This document shows positions 1 through 9,088 of a stretch of DNA of 64,000 nt, in pieces (the stretch's first letter is position 1; every line of letters begins with the position of its first letter). The position numbers were made by a program, and so were the translations under genes. The notes under the pieces were generated by a model. The model had not been told where the DNA came from. It worked only from the letters and a program-made list of their open reading frames with translations, and ran no database searches. Origin of the DNA: JBAZPT01 sp041645535 (GTDB lineage: Bacteria; Patescibacteriota; Minisyncoccia; Moranbacterales; UBA2206). Where the stretch lies: the NCBI GenBank assembly GCA_041645535.1, contig JBAZPT010000001.1:248001-312000 (forward strand), read 5' to 3'.

Positions 1-1
1 A

Positions 2-685
2 GAAACAGGAATTAAAACAAAATTTTATCAGGCTTCCACATCGGAACTTTTTGGAAAGGCGCGGGAAACTCCGCAAAAAGAAACGACTCCTTTTTATCCT
101 CGTTCTCCATATGCGGCGGCAAAGCTTTACGCCTATTGGATAGTTGTAAATTATCGGGAGGCGTATAATCTTTTTTCTTGTAACGGAATATTGTTTAACC
201 ACGAATCTCCTCGTAGAGGAAAAACTTTTGTCACCAGAAAGATAACTTGCGGAATAGCAAATATTAAAAAAGGCCTCCAGGATAGTATTAAACTAGGTAA
301 TCTAGATGCTAAGCGGGATTGGGGGTATGCCAAAGATTATGTCGAAGCCATGTGGTTAATTTTGCAGCAAGACCAGCCCGAAGATTACGTCATTGCCACA
401 GGAGAAACCCATACCGTGAGAGAATTCTGCGAAAAAGCATTTGGATGTGTGGGTATTGAGCTTGAGTGGCGGGGAAACGGCGTGGATGAAAAAGGTATTG
501 ACAAAAAAACAGGGAAGGTCCTGATTGAAGTGGATCCTAAATATTTTCGTCCAACAGAAGTTGATTTGCTTCTTGGTGATAGTACTAAAGCTAAGAAAAA
601 ACTAGGCTGGAAACCGAGCGTGACTTTTGACGCACTTGTGGAAATGATGGTTAAATCAGATTTGGAAAACAACACGGAATACTAA
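2..685 (+). CDS. gmd: GDP-mannose 4,6-dehydratase, 3' part (5' end outside window)
   Basis: Short-chain dehydrogenase/reductase of the GDP-mannose 4,6-dehydratase family, which makes GDP-4-keto-6-deoxy-mannose, the precursor of GDP-fucose, GDP-rhamnose or GDP-perosamine. The frame is open from base 2, so the Rossmann N-terminus (roughly the first third of the protein) lies upstream. Visible family motifs are FYQASTSELFG with the catalytic Thr/Ser-Glu region, the YAAAK catalytic Tyr-Lys pair, and NGILFNHESPRRG followed by FVTRKI. About 228 residues remain, ending in a typical C-terminal LGWKPSVTFDALVEMMV. It heads an operon-like run of sugar genes. The final sugar product cannot be read from this piece. 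Confidence 0.9.
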   Translation, partial: ETGIKTKFYQASTSELFGKARETPQKETTPFYPRSPYAAAKLYAYWIVVNYREAYNLFSCNGILFNHESPRRGKTFVTRKITCGIANIKKGLQDSIKLGNLDAKRDWGYAKDYVEAMWLILQQDQPEDYVIATGETHTVREFCEKAFGCVGIELEWRGNGVDEKGIDKKTGKVLIEVDPKYFRPTEVDLLLGDSTKAKKKLGWKPSVTFDALVEMMVKSDLENNTEY

Positions 686-763
686 GAAGTTGTTATATAA
701 AAATTAAACAAAACAATTTTAAGTATAATCTAATAAAAATAATTAATAATAACTTTTAAAAAA

Positions 764-2005
764 ATGTTGTATCAAGAAATAAAAAAATGTCGAATATGCA
801 ACAACGCACATCTGGAAACCATAATTGATTTGGGAAATCAGGCGCTAACGGGAGTTTTTCCTGCTCTTGGTGAAATTGTCGAAGAAGGGCCGTTGAAATT
901 GGTCAAGTGCATGGGAGATGACGCCTGCGGGCTTGTTCAGTTGGGGCATGACTATGATATGCAAAAGCTTTACGGCGATAACTATGGTTATCGCTCCGGA
1001 CTCAATAAATCCATGATTGAACATCTTTGTGGTATCGTAAAAAAAATCGAAGGGACGGCCAATCTTCAAAACGGAGATTTAGTGATTGATATCGCAGGCA
1101 ATGACGGAGTTCTTTTGGGGGCATATAGCAATAAAAATCTCGAGCTAGTTAGCATCGACCCAACCTCAGGAAAATTTAAAGAATATTTTGCTTCCCATGT
1201 AAAATATATTCCTGACTTTTTTTCTTCCAAAATTGTTAAGGATAAATACGGGGATAAAAAGGCCAAAGTAATTTCTTCCATTGCTGTGTTTTATGATTTG
1301 CCGGCACCGATGGAAATTATGCAACAAATTTATGATATCTTGGATGATCAGGGAATTTGGGTTGCCGAACAAAGTTATATGCCCATGATGATTGATAATA
1401 CTTCCTATGATACAATATGCCATGAACATTTGGAATATTATGCTTTGAAACAATTTAAATGGATGGCGGATAATGTTGGATTTAAGATAATTGATATTGA
1501 ATTTAATGATACGAATGGAGCAAGTTTTTGTTTGACATTTGCCAAAAAAGGATCCGGGTTTAAAGAAAAAACAGCCGAAATTGAAAAAATTTTATTAGAA
1601 GAAGAATCAAGGGGATTTAATGCATTGGATATTTACAAAGAATTTGAAAAAAATGTTGAAAGGAATAAAGAAGATTTGCTTCAATTTTTTAAGAAAACTA
1701 AACAAGAAGGGAAAAAAGTTTTTGGCTATGGCGCTTCAACAAAGGGTAATGTCATTTTACAATATTGTAAGATTACTCCGGAGGAAATGCCCTATATTGC
1801 AGAAGTAAATGAGTATAAATTTGGCAGATTCACTCCAGGAACAAGGATTGCGATCATTTCTGAAAAAGAAGCTAGAAAAATGAAACCGGATTATTTTATG
1901 GTTCTTCCTTGGCATTTTAAAAATGGAATTGTCAAAAGAGAGAATGAATATATCACTTCCGGGGGTCATTTAATTTTTCCACTACCTAAAATAGAAGTTG
2001 TATGA
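764..2005 (+). CDS. Class I SAM methyltransferase, sugar C-methyltransferase type
   Basis: A 413-residue protein with the three-part layout of sugar C-methyltransferases (TylCIII/NovU-like). The N-terminal zinc-binding part has C9, C12, C49 and C55 as likely ligands. A SAM-binding Rossmann domain follows, with its glycine-rich turn DIAGNDG near residue 110. The C-terminal domain carries the family's CHEHLEYY motif near residue 225. Such enzymes add a methyl group to a carbon of a keto-deoxy nucleotide sugar, so a Gmd-type product is a reasonable substrate; that is inference. The stop overlaps the next start by 4 bases (ATGA), implying translational coupling. A TATAAT at 724-729 lies upstream, without a clear -35. 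Confidence 0.85.
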   Translation: MLYQEIKKCRICNNAHLETIIDLGNQALTGVFPALGEIVEEGPLKLVKCMGDDACGLVQLGHDYDMQKLYGDNYGYRSGLNKSMIEHLCGIVKKIEGTANLQNGDLVIDIAGNDGVLLGAYSNKNLELVSIDPTSGKFKEYFASHVKYIPDFFSSKIVKDKYGDKKAKVISSIAVFYDLPAPMEIMQQIYDILDDQGIWVAEQSYMPMMIDNTSYDTICHEHLEYYALKQFKWMADNVGFKIIDIEFNDTNGASFCLTFAKKGSGFKEKTAEIEKILLEEESRGFNALDIYKEFEKNVERNKEDLLQFFKKTKQEGKKVFGYGASTKGNVILQYCKITPEEMPYIAEVNEYKFGRFTPGTRIAIISEKEARKMKPDYFMVLPWHFKNGIVKRENEYITSGGHLIFPLPKIEVV

Positions 2006-2946
2006 CAACGAAAAATAAAAAGGCTATTATTATTGGTTCAGATGGTCAAGACGGCAAGATTGCCATGCAGCTGCTTATAAAAAATAAATGCCTTGTTTTA
2101 GGTATTGATAAAAAAATTTTTAATGCAAGAGGCATTAACTGGAATAAAACAGTTGACATCCGAGATAAAAAGCAGGTGTTTAATTTGATTTCTTCAATTA
2201 ATCCAGATGAGATTTATTATTTGGCTGCTTTTAATCAATCTTCCGAGGACAAGAAAATCAGCGAAGGGGAATTATTTAGAAGAAGTTATGATATTAATGT
2301 TTTTGCGTTATTGAATTTTCTTGAGGCCATAAAGAGATTTTCTCCAAAGACTAAATTGTTTTACGCCTCATCTTCAATGATATTTGGAAATACAGAGGAC
2401 GAATTAGTCAATGAAAAGACTCCTTTTGCGCCCGATACCCCTTATGGCATAACCAAACTGGATGGAATGATGATCTGTCGTTATTTCAGGGATAATTATA
2501 ATGTTTTTGCTTCGTCAGGAATCTTATTTAATCATGAGTCGGAATTTCGGGAAGAAAAATTTTTGTCTCGAAAAATAATTCAGGGCGCGATAAATATAAA
2601 AAGGGGACTGCAAAAAGAATTGGTTTTGGGCGATCTTGGGGCAGAAGTTGACTGGGGATACGCATATGATTATGTTGAGGCTATGCGAGCCATATTAAGT
2701 TTGGATGTTGCTGATGATTTTATTATTGCTTCAGGAAAAAAACATTCGGTTTCTGAATTTGCTAAAGAAGCTTTTTCCTGTCTGGGTTTGGATTGGGAGA
2801 AATATGTCAAAGAAGATAAGAATATACTTACCCGAAAAAGAAAGGTTATTTGTGGAAACATTAAAAAGCTTCAGAAGGCTACCGGATGGAAACCAAGAGT
2901 CGGCTTCAGGGAAATGATTATGAAAATCATTACAAAGTTAAAATAG
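2002..2946 (+). CDS. NAD(P)-dependent epimerase/dehydratase (Gmd-like SDR)
   Basis: A 314-residue extended SDR related to GDP-mannose dehydratase. It has an N-terminal dinucleotide-binding loop GSDGQDG (residues 13-19), an SSS catalytic region before IFGNT, the YGITK catalytic Tyr-Lys motif, and FNHESEFREEKFLSRKII, a diverged copy of the Gmd signature seen in the first gene. The likely role is dehydration, epimerisation or reduction of the methylated keto-sugar, but the exact reaction is unknown. It overlaps the methyltransferase by 4 bases and is followed after 7 bases by a glycosyltransferase. It is probably an ancient duplicate of the upstream dehydratase with a changed specificity. Confidence 0.85.
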   Translation: MTTKNKKAIIIGSDGQDGKIAMQLLIKNKCLVLGIDKKIFNARGINWNKTVDIRDKKQVFNLISSINPDEIYYLAAFNQSSEDKKISEGELFRRSYDINVFALLNFLEAIKRFSPKTKLFYASSSMIFGNTEDELVNEKTPFAPDTPYGITKLDGMMICRYFRDNYNVFASSGILFNHESEFREEKFLSRKIIQGAINIKRGLQKELVLGDLGAEVDWGYAYDYVEAMRAILSLDVADDFIIASGKKHSVSEFAKEAFSCLGLDWEKYVKEDKNILTRKRKVICGNIKKLQKATGWKPRVGFREMIMKIITKLK

Positions 2947-2953
2947 ATAAGCT

Positions 2954-4138
2954 ATGAAAATTTTATATATTTGCAATCGGTTTTATCCTGCGTTGGGCGG
3001 CGTAGAAACACATGTTTTTAATATCGCTAAAAAATTTGTCAATAACAAAAATTCGGTTGATGTCGTATGTTCTGATATGATTACGGCAAGTTCAAGCGAA
3101 AGATTTAAAAATAAATCTGGAGAGATTGAAAAGATAAATTTTAGAAGGTTAAGAAGCTTTAAAATATTAGGATTAGATCCAGCCACAATTATCCCATATT
3201 TGCCGATTTTTCTTGTATTAAATGTCAGGCAATATGATGTCATCCATGCCCACAGCTATGGATATTTTACATCATGGGCATCTATCTTAACCTGCAGATT
3301 AATGAATAAAAAAATCATTTATACTCCCCACTATGCAGACGAAACGATGTTACCTAAAATGGTAAAAAAAATATTTGATTTTTTGGTGGCCGGCTGGTCA
3401 TTCCGGATGGCCACAAGGGTTGTTGCTCTGACAAGTGTTGAAAAAGACATTTTAATTAGAAAATTTAAAGTTAAGCCAGAAAATATCGTTGTTATTCCGA
3501 ATGGAATCAACCTGAACGAATATTCAGAAAAAATTTTATCGGACAAAGAAAAAGAGGAGGTTTTGTCCAAAAACGGAATAACAAACAAAAATAAAAATAT
3601 AATCACTGTTTCTCGAATCGCTAAAAATAAAGGGCATATTTATTTGCTAAAAGCGTTTAAGGAAATATCTAATTGCAATTTAATTATTATAGGTAAAGAC
3701 TGGGGAGAAAAAGAATATCTGACAAATTACATCCGGAAAGAAAAAATATCCAATGTCTTTTTTTTAGAAAATATTGATGATGTGGAAAAAAATAATCTGC
3801 TCAAGTCATCTAATGTTTTTGTGTTGCCCTCTTTGGGTGGCGAAGCATTCGGCATAGTTTTACTGGAAGCGATGGCCAATGGACTGCCAACCATTGCTTC
3901 CAATGTCGGAGGAATCAAGGATTTGATATGTGAAAGCAAAAATGGATACTTGGTAGAACCCGGGAATGAACAACAAATTAGAGAAAAAGTAAATACTATC
4001 CTGTTTAGTAAAGATATTAAATCTATGCAAAGGTATTGCCGTGATTTTGTCTCTCGGTATGATTGGGAAAAAGTCTATGAAAAAATAACTAATCTATATC
4101 ATGATGTCCTGTTTAAAAAAATAGAAAATCAGGTATGA
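2954..4138 (+). CDS. Glycosyltransferase family 4 (GT-B fold)
   Basis: A 394-residue cytoplasmic or membrane-associated retaining glycosyltransferase. The N-terminal acceptor domain begins ILYICNRFYPALGGVETHV. The C-terminal donor domain contains EAFGIVLLEAMANGLPTIAS, with the E-x7-E type signature of GT4 enzymes, followed by a GG turn. It probably transfers the deoxy-sugar produced by the preceding genes to a lipid-linked glycan. The stop overlaps the following membrane protein by 4 bases. Acceptor and donor cannot be determined from sequence alone. Confidence 0.9.
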   Translation: MKILYICNRFYPALGGVETHVFNIAKKFVNNKNSVDVVCSDMITASSSERFKNKSGEIEKINFRRLRSFKILGLDPATIIPYLPIFLVLNVRQYDVIHAHSYGYFTSWASILTCRLMNKKIIYTPHYADETMLPKMVKKIFDFLVAGWSFRMATRVVALTSVEKDILIRKFKVKPENIVVIPNGINLNEYSEKILSDKEKEEVLSKNGITNKNKNIITVSRIAKNKGHIYLLKAFKEISNCNLIIIGKDWGEKEYLTNYIRKEKISNVFFLENIDDVEKNNLLKSSNVFVLPSLGGEAFGIVLLEAMANGLPTIASNVGGIKDLICESKNGYLVEPGNEQQIREKVNTILFSKDIKSMQRYCRDFVSRYDWEKVYEKITNLYHDVLFKKIENQV

Positions 4139-6537
4139 CAGATATTAAAAGTTTGTTACAAAACGCTTTAAATCTACGAAGCGCCCTAAATCTTAGAATT
4201 TTTTATCTTCTCATTATCATTTCATTAGGAGTGATGGTGCCCCTATTGTCATTTAATGGGAATTTTCACATTGCGGGGGGGGACATGACACATCCGGAGT
4301 TTAATATTTCCACAAGCATAGAAAGAAGTATGCATGTATGGCAAAGCGCTAAAGGACTTGGAGTTAGTGAGTCATCGACGATACCTGCTCTTTTTCCATA
4401 TTATCTTTCCATATGGTTTCTTGAATTTTTAGGATTTTCAGCCGGGGCAACTCAGAAGATCTTATTGATTATTGTCTTTGCCCTGGCTGGACTAACGATG
4501 TTCTATCTGATGAGGACCATCTTTCCTGAAAAGAAGTACCTGCATGCTGCTTTCATAGCCGCTCTTTTTTATTTGTTTAACTTCTTCAACTTACAAAATT
4601 TCTGGCAGCCGTACTTCAACTACCAATTAGCATATGCTATGACGCCGTTTCTTCTTGGAGTTTATGTGAAGGGGCTGACAACTGGCGACAGAAAATATTT
4701 GTGTTATTTTATCTTAGTTTCATTTTTAAATGCTTCCAGTGCTCTTAATTATGCATTGATCGCTGTTCAGCTTCTGATCTTACTTTCATATACATTGTGG
4801 GCAATCACCTTTTCGGAGAACAGAACTATATTGGCAAAAAGAATCTTGCAGTACGGCACTGCCTTTGTTGCTGCAAGTTCTTTCTGGCTAATACCTACAA
4901 TAGCATGGTACTTAACCGCATCCCAATCCTATGGACAAGGGTGGATAATCGCGCACAATCTTGAAGGTCAAATCTCTCTCACTGGTCAATATGGTATTCC
5001 TATCAACACATTTAGGTTGTGGGGCTTTCCTTGGTTCTTCAAGGACGGTCTCGAATGGTCTTATCCGATGCACATACCATACACGCAAAACGCACTTTTG
5101 ATTTTACTTAGTTTTATTCCAGCTCTACTGACCTTTCTTGCAATAATCCTTATGCGAAAGAAAAAAGAGTGGCATAGAGTTCTTTTTTTCTCGATACTCG
5201 TACTCGTAGGATTCTTTATGATGAAGGGTACTGCACCACCTTTTGGTGAAGTATTCAGATGGCTTCTGGATAATAATGGTTCGTTCTTGTCCTTGTTTAA
5301 AAATCCAGTTAACAAGTTTGGTATAGTAGCAGTTATGAGTTCTGCTGTATTAATTGGGTTGGCAGTAAATGAGATTGCAACAAGGGCCAAGCGTAAATCA
5401 ACATTGTTTATAATTATATTTCTTGCCAGTTCTGCTTTATCCGGTCTCATTTTTCCCTACTGGACGGGTGAAGCTGTTCGCTCAAGATTCAAAGTGGATA
5501 TCCCTTCTGCTTACAGTGGGGTTGCACAGTACTTAAATTCATATAACAGTTCTTTAAAGGTACTTCCTCTTCCATTATTTACGGTTAATAATTTCAAGGC
5601 TTATAAATGGGGATATAGTGGGGCAGGAGTTGATCAATATTTTATCCAAAACTCTCTTGTTGACCGAAGTTTCGAAGTCGGCAGTTTAGAGACTGAGAAA
5701 GCAATATTACTTTTAAGGGACGCCATAAATATGGAAGATGCCACTCGAGTAGTTGGCCTATGCCGGCAATATGGCATAGGATGGATCGTTTACCATAACG
5801 ATGCTGATCCTACTTTCTATAATGAGGACCTTCACTTAGCCTCCACAAAAAGAGTTCTCAATACGCCGTTTTTTGTCCTTGAAAAATCCTTTAGTGAGCT
5901 TAGTCTCTATAAGATTGCAGATAGTATTCCTCAGCTTTACTCTCCTGATAGAATTGTGGTCTATCCAAGCGACGGTGAGCCATTAAATTCATATCGCTTA
6001 GTTGATAATAAAACTAAGAAACCAATGTTTATTTCAAACGCAAATTTAACTATGAACAAGGATCGCTCAGCGGTCAAGATAGAATCTGTGGATATGCCTA
6101 AGTTGGACTTCACAAATATCAGTCCCACTAAGTACCTCGTCAATATCTCGGGAGCTACTGCACCTTATTATCTCGTACTGTCCGAGAGTTTCAATCCCAA
6201 TTGGAAAGTCTATGTAGTGGGCGAGAATAAGTCAACCGGTTTTTGGGATACATTATTTGGTAATGCTTTGCCAGAAGAAAACCATTTAAAAGTTAATGGA
6301 TATGCCAATGGCTGGACCATTGATCCGGAATATATAAAACAAAATTTTTCCAAAGATTACTACAAAGAAAATCCCGACGGCTCAATTGATGTCGAACTAA
6401 CGCTCTATTTCAAACCCCAAAGTTATTTTTATTTGGGTATAATCATTTCCATCACCACCCTCCTCGGTTGCCTTGGCTATCTGGGCTATGACCTAGCAAA
6501 AAGGAGAAAAAGGGGAGCGGTCTTGCAAACAAAATAA
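4135..6537 (+). CDS. Large GT-C-like integral membrane protein (AftD/YfhO-like)
   Basis: An 800-residue protein with a first membrane helix at about residues 22-41, then GGDMTHPEFN with Asp50 in the first outer loop, as in GT-C lipid-donor glycosyltransferases. About a dozen hydrophobic segments follow. A soluble region of about 300 residues comes next, and a final helix near residue 770 ends in a basic tail. The layout resembles alpha-arabinofuranosyltransferase-like (DUF3367) and YfhO proteins, but I cannot assign a family firmly. It is the last gene of the first sugar operon. Its 3' end (6364-6429) is duplicated downstream of the next gene at 7600-7665. Confidence 0.65.
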   Translation: MTDIKSLLQNALNLRSALNLRIFYLLIIISLGVMVPLLSFNGNFHIAGGDMTHPEFNISTSIERSMHVWQSAKGLGVSESSTIPALFPYYLSIWFLEFLGFSAGATQKILLIIVFALAGLTMFYLMRTIFPEKKYLHAAFIAALFYLFNFFNLQNFWQPYFNYQLAYAMTPFLLGVYVKGLTTGDRKYLCYFILVSFLNASSALNYALIAVQLLILLSYTLWAITFSENRTILAKRILQYGTAFVAASSFWLIPTIAWYLTASQSYGQGWIIAHNLEGQISLTGQYGIPINTFRLWGFPWFFKDGLEWSYPMHIPYTQNALLILLSFIPALLTFLAIILMRKKKEWHRVLFFSILVLVGFFMMKGTAPPFGEVFRWLLDNNGSFLSLFKNPVNKFGIVAVMSSAVLIGLAVNEIATRAKRKSTLFIIIFLASSALSGLIFPYWTGEAVRSRFKVDIPSAYSGVAQYLNSYNSSLKVLPLPLFTVNNFKAYKWGYSGAGVDQYFIQNSLVDRSFEVGSLETEKAILLLRDAINMEDATRVVGLCRQYGIGWIVYHNDADPTFYNEDLHLASTKRVLNTPFFVLEKSFSELSLYKIADSIPQLYSPDRIVVYPSDGEPLNSYRLVDNKTKKPMFISNANLTMNKDRSAVKIESVDMPKLDFTNISPTKYLVNISGATAPYYLVLSESFNPNWKVYVVGENKSTGFWDTLFGNALPEENHLKVNGYANGWTIDPEYIKQNFSKDYYKENPDGSIDVELTLYFKPQSYFYLGIIISITTLLGCLGYLGYDLAKRRKRGAVLQTK
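6364..6429 (+). repeat. Copy A of a direct duplication (3' end of the GT-C-like gene)
   Basis: This coding segment reads KENPDGSIDVELTLYFKPQSYF in the host gene and recurs at 7600-7665, 1236 bases downstream. The first stretch (AATCCCGACGGCTCAATTGA) is identical in both. The later part has mostly silent or conservative changes (V/F, L/M, and two different Ser codons). Confidence 0.85.
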
Positions 6538-6544
6538 AGTAGTG

Positions 6545-6564
6545 TTATTATATCACTATAATAA
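6545..6564 (+). promoter_or_regulatory. Palindrome over the -10 box of the rhuM-like gene
   Basis: A perfect 8-bp inverted repeat, TTATTATA (6545-6552) and TATAATAA (6557-6564), is separated by TCAC. The right arm contains the TATAAT -10 box (6557-6562) for the gene starting at 6582. This is a good candidate operator for autoregulation; no convincing -35 is visible. Confidence 0.45.
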
Positions 6565-6581
6565 ACTATAGTAAAAAAAAT

Positions 6582-7625
6582 ATGAAAAAAAATATCCCAG
6601 ATAATCAAATAGCGTTTTATCAATCATCAGACGGCTCAATAAATATTGAAGTGCTTTATGCAGACGAGAATATTTGGCTGACACAAAAGAAAATGGCTGA
6701 ACTTTTTGACACAACACCGCAAAATATCACCCAACATCTCAAAAATATTTATGCGGAAAACGAAGCCGACCAAATGGCAACTTGTAAGGATTTCTTACAG
6801 GTTCAAAATGAAGGAGGACGAGATGTCGAAAGAAAATCAAGGATGTATTCCTTGGAGGTTATTATTGCTGTTGGTTATCGTGTAAATTCAGAAAGAGGCA
6901 CGCAGTTTCGCCAATGGGCAATAGGAATTTTGAAAAACTATATTCAAAAGGGCTATGCGCTGGATGTTAATCGGATGAAATATGGCTCTCGTTTTAGCAC
7001 CAGATATTTCGATGAGCTTTATGAGGAAATAAAAGATATTCGCACCAGTGAGCGGATGATTTATCAAAAAATTACTGATATTTACGCGACGGCGATTGAT
7101 TATTCTCCAAAAGCTTTTGAGAGTAAACAATTTTTTGCTACCGTGCAAAACAAACTACATTTCGCCATAACCGGCAAAACGGCGGCAGAAATTATTACAA
7201 ACCGCGTAAGCAGTAAAAAGGAAACTATGGGACTGACTTCTTGGAGGCGCTCTCCTGAGGGCAAAATTATGCCTGGCGACACCGTGATTGCAAAAAATTA
7301 TTTGGACAAAAAAGAACTTGAGCATTTGAATCGCATTGGAAATATGTATTTGGACTATGCTGAAATGCAAGCGGCTCGAGGCAAGGCAATGACGATGGCT
7401 GATTGGATAAAAAAACTCAATGCTTTTCTTAAATTCAGTGAATATGAAATTTTGACGAATGCCGGAAAAATAAGCCATGAAGTCGCCGAAGCGTTAGCGC
7501 TGAAAGAATATGAAAAATTCAGAAAAGAACAGGATAAGAATTATATTTCCGACTTTGATCGCGAAATAAAAAAAATATTGGCAGCGCAGAAAAAGAAGAA
7601 AAGAAAATCCCGACGGCTCAATTGA
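6582..7625 (+). CDS. RhuM-family protein (virulence RhuM / KilA-N-like regulator)
   Basis: A 347-residue member of the RhuM family. The N-terminus has a winged-helix-like DNA-binding part with ENIWLTQKKMAELFD and TTPQNITQHLKNIY. The family core MYSLEVIIAVGYRVNSERG plus FRQWAIGILKNYIQKGYAL follows. The C-terminal half is helical and basic. RhuM genes usually sit in genomic islands and beside restriction or toxin-antitoxin genes, and their biochemical role is not settled. The last six codons (KSRRLN) and the stop come from the duplicated end of the upstream gene read in another frame, showing that the cassette was dropped into or beside that gene. It carries its own promoter region with a palindrome. 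Confidence 0.88.
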   Translation: MKKNIPDNQIAFYQSSDGSINIEVLYADENIWLTQKKMAELFDTTPQNITQHLKNIYAENEADQMATCKDFLQVQNEGGRDVERKSRMYSLEVIIAVGYRVNSERGTQFRQWAIGILKNYIQKGYALDVNRMKYGSRFSTRYFDELYEEIKDIRTSERMIYQKITDIYATAIDYSPKAFESKQFFATVQNKLHFAITGKTAAEIITNRVSSKKETMGLTSWRRSPEGKIMPGDTVIAKNYLDKKELEHLNRIGNMYLDYAEMQAARGKAMTMADWIKKLNAFLKFSEYEILTNAGKISHEVAEALALKEYEKFRKEQDKNYISDFDREIKKILAAQKKKKRKSRRLN

Positions 7626-7686
7626 TTTTGAAATGACTCTCTATTTCAAACCCCAATCGTATTTTAGTCAGAAACAAGACAAATGA
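7600..7686 (+). pseudogene. Copy B: leftover 3' end of a GT-C-like gene
   Basis: Bases 7600-7665 match 6364-6429. Read in the original frame they give a diverged copy of the host protein tail (NPDGSIDFEMTLYFKPQSYF) before running into SQKQDK and a TGA at 7684-7686. There is no start or body for this reading frame, so it is a gene remnant. The first 26 bases also encode the end of the RhuM protein in another frame. It marks the right border of the rhuM insertion. Confidence 0.8.
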
Positions 7687-7723
7687 CTTAAACAAGGAAA
7701 TATCAGACCATAGACTAACCATA

Positions 7724-7752
7724 TTGACAAGATTATGCACATATGATAAACT
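7724..7752 (+). promoter_or_regulatory. Sigma-70-type promoter of AbiE-like pair 1
   Basis: TTGACA (7724-7729), a 17-base spacer, then TAAACT (7747-7752). The predicted start lies about 28 bases before the antitoxin ATG at 7787. Confidence 0.6.
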
Positions 7753-7786
7753 ATAGGTAAGAAAAAACATAACCCGCAGTTCACAT

Positions 7787-8359
7787 ATGGATAATTTTCT
7801 GACAATAATATATGGTTCGAAGCAAACGGTTTTCACCAGCATGGAAATCGCTATTTTGATCGGGGAAAAAAATACCAATAAGTTAAAGTCAAAATTAGCA
7901 TATTATGTCAAAACCGGAAAATTAATCAGGTTGCGCAGGGGGATTTTCGCGAAAAATGAAGCTTATGACAAAAATGAATTGGCGGTGCGAGTGTATACTC
8001 CGGCCTATGTCAGTTTTGAAACCGTTTTGGCAAAAGAAGGCGTCATATTCCAATATTATGAAGCAATTTTCGTTGCCAGCTATCTTTCCCGAAATCTCAA
8101 TTTTAAGGGAAATAAGCTCACATATCGCAAGTTAAAAAATGAAATTTTGATTAATCAAAGGGGAATGATAAATAAGGAAACATATTTTGAAGCGACTAAG
8201 GAGCGGGCTTTTTTGGATATATTATATTTATTTGGTGATTATCATTGTGATAATCTTAGAAGTATCGACTGGAATATTTGTTTTGATATTGTTAAAATAT
8301 ACAAAAACAAGACACTGGAGAAAAGGCTTAAAAAATATTTTAAAGAATATGCTAAATAA
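7787..8359 (+). CDS. AbiEi-type antitoxin / transcriptional regulator (pair 1)
   Basis: A 190-residue protein with the layout of AbiEi family type IV antitoxins. A short N-terminal winged-helix part ends in KTGKLIRLRRGIFAKNE, followed by the family's YTPAYVSFETVLAKEGVI region and a C-terminal helical part with KERAFLDILYL. In the AbiE family the antitoxin represses its own operon and counteracts the nucleotidyltransferase toxin. It overlaps the downstream toxin start by 11 bases, as expected for a coupled pair, and has its own promoter. Family assignment is firm; activity is inferred. Confidence 0.82.
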   Translation: MDNFLTIIYGSKQTVFTSMEIAILIGEKNTNKLKSKLAYYVKTGKLIRLRRGIFAKNEAYDKNELAVRVYTPAYVSFETVLAKEGVIFQYYEAIFVASYLSRNLNFKGNKLTYRKLKNEILINQRGMINKETYFEATKERAFLDILYLFGDYHCDNLRSIDWNICFDIVKIYKNKTLEKRLKKYFKEYAK

Positions 8360-9047
8360 AGAAAAACACCAGCTAGCCATGGCGCGGATATTAAAGGATA
8401 TTTATTCCGATATCGCCCTTGCGTCGCTTCTGGGATTTAAGGGCGGAACGGCAGCTAATATATTTTATGATTTACCAAGATTTTCAGTGGATCTTGATTT
8501 TGATTTGCTAAATGATTCGGAGGAAAATAAGAAGTTGGTATTTAAAAAAGTAAAAAGCATCATTTCAAGGTATGGCGAAATAAAGGACGAACAGCAAAAG
8601 TTCGCGACTATATTTTTTTCTTTATCATACGAGCCGGGGGCGCATCAGATAAAAGTAGAGGTCAACATCCGAAAGACAGGCGCCAGTTTTGAGATGAAAA
8701 ATTATTTCGGCATTCCAATCCTTGTGTCCACGAAGGATTCGATGTTTTCCGCGAAGTTGGTCGCTCTCATGAACCGCAAAGAATTTGCGGCACGCGATCT
8801 TTTTGATGTTTACTTTTTTCTTAAAAAAAATTGGGATACGGATAAAAAAGTATTTGCAGCCTATGCCATAACATCAGAAAAAGAATATATCAAAAAATGC
8901 ATCCCCTTCATCGATAATGTTCCGGAAAATACCTTATTAAAGGATCTCGGCGAGCTTATCAATGAGAAACAAAAAGCGTTTGTCAGGACAAAAATAAAAA
9001 ACGAAACAATTTTCTTGTTAAGAGCACGCTGGGATATTAAAGAATAG
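8349..9047 (+). CDS. AbiEii/AbiGii-type nucleotidyltransferase toxin (pair 1)
   Basis: A 232-residue DNA polymerase beta-like nucleotidyltransferase. The catalytic part shows GFKGGTAANIF (GG at 32-33) and RFSVDLDFDL with Asp48 and Asp50 as likely metal ligands. Family members studied elsewhere add nucleotides to tRNA or bind GTP and so stop growth during phage attack. I chose the ATG at 8349 because it overlaps the antitoxin stop, although the same frame stays open upstream to 8187 inside the antitoxin gene. The protein continues with a helical C-terminus containing AARDLFDVYFFL, typical of the family. Confidence 0.85.
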   Translation: MLNKEKHQLAMARILKDIYSDIALASLLGFKGGTAANIFYDLPRFSVDLDFDLLNDSEENKKLVFKKVKSIISRYGEIKDEQQKFATIFFSLSYEPGAHQIKVEVNIRKTGASFEMKNYFGIPILVSTKDSMFSAKLVALMNRKEFAARDLFDVYFFLKKNWDTDKKVFAAYAITSEKEYIKKCIPFIDNVPENTLLKDLGELINEKQKAFVRTKIKNETIFLLRARWDIKE

Positions 9048-9088
9048 AAAAACGGCTCAAATAACGAAAATCACACTGTTATTTTTAT

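Noticed and set aside
8187..8348. N-terminal extension of the pair 1 toxin
   Set aside because: It lies in the antitoxin gene and adds a hydrophobic stretch not seen in AbiEii proteins.
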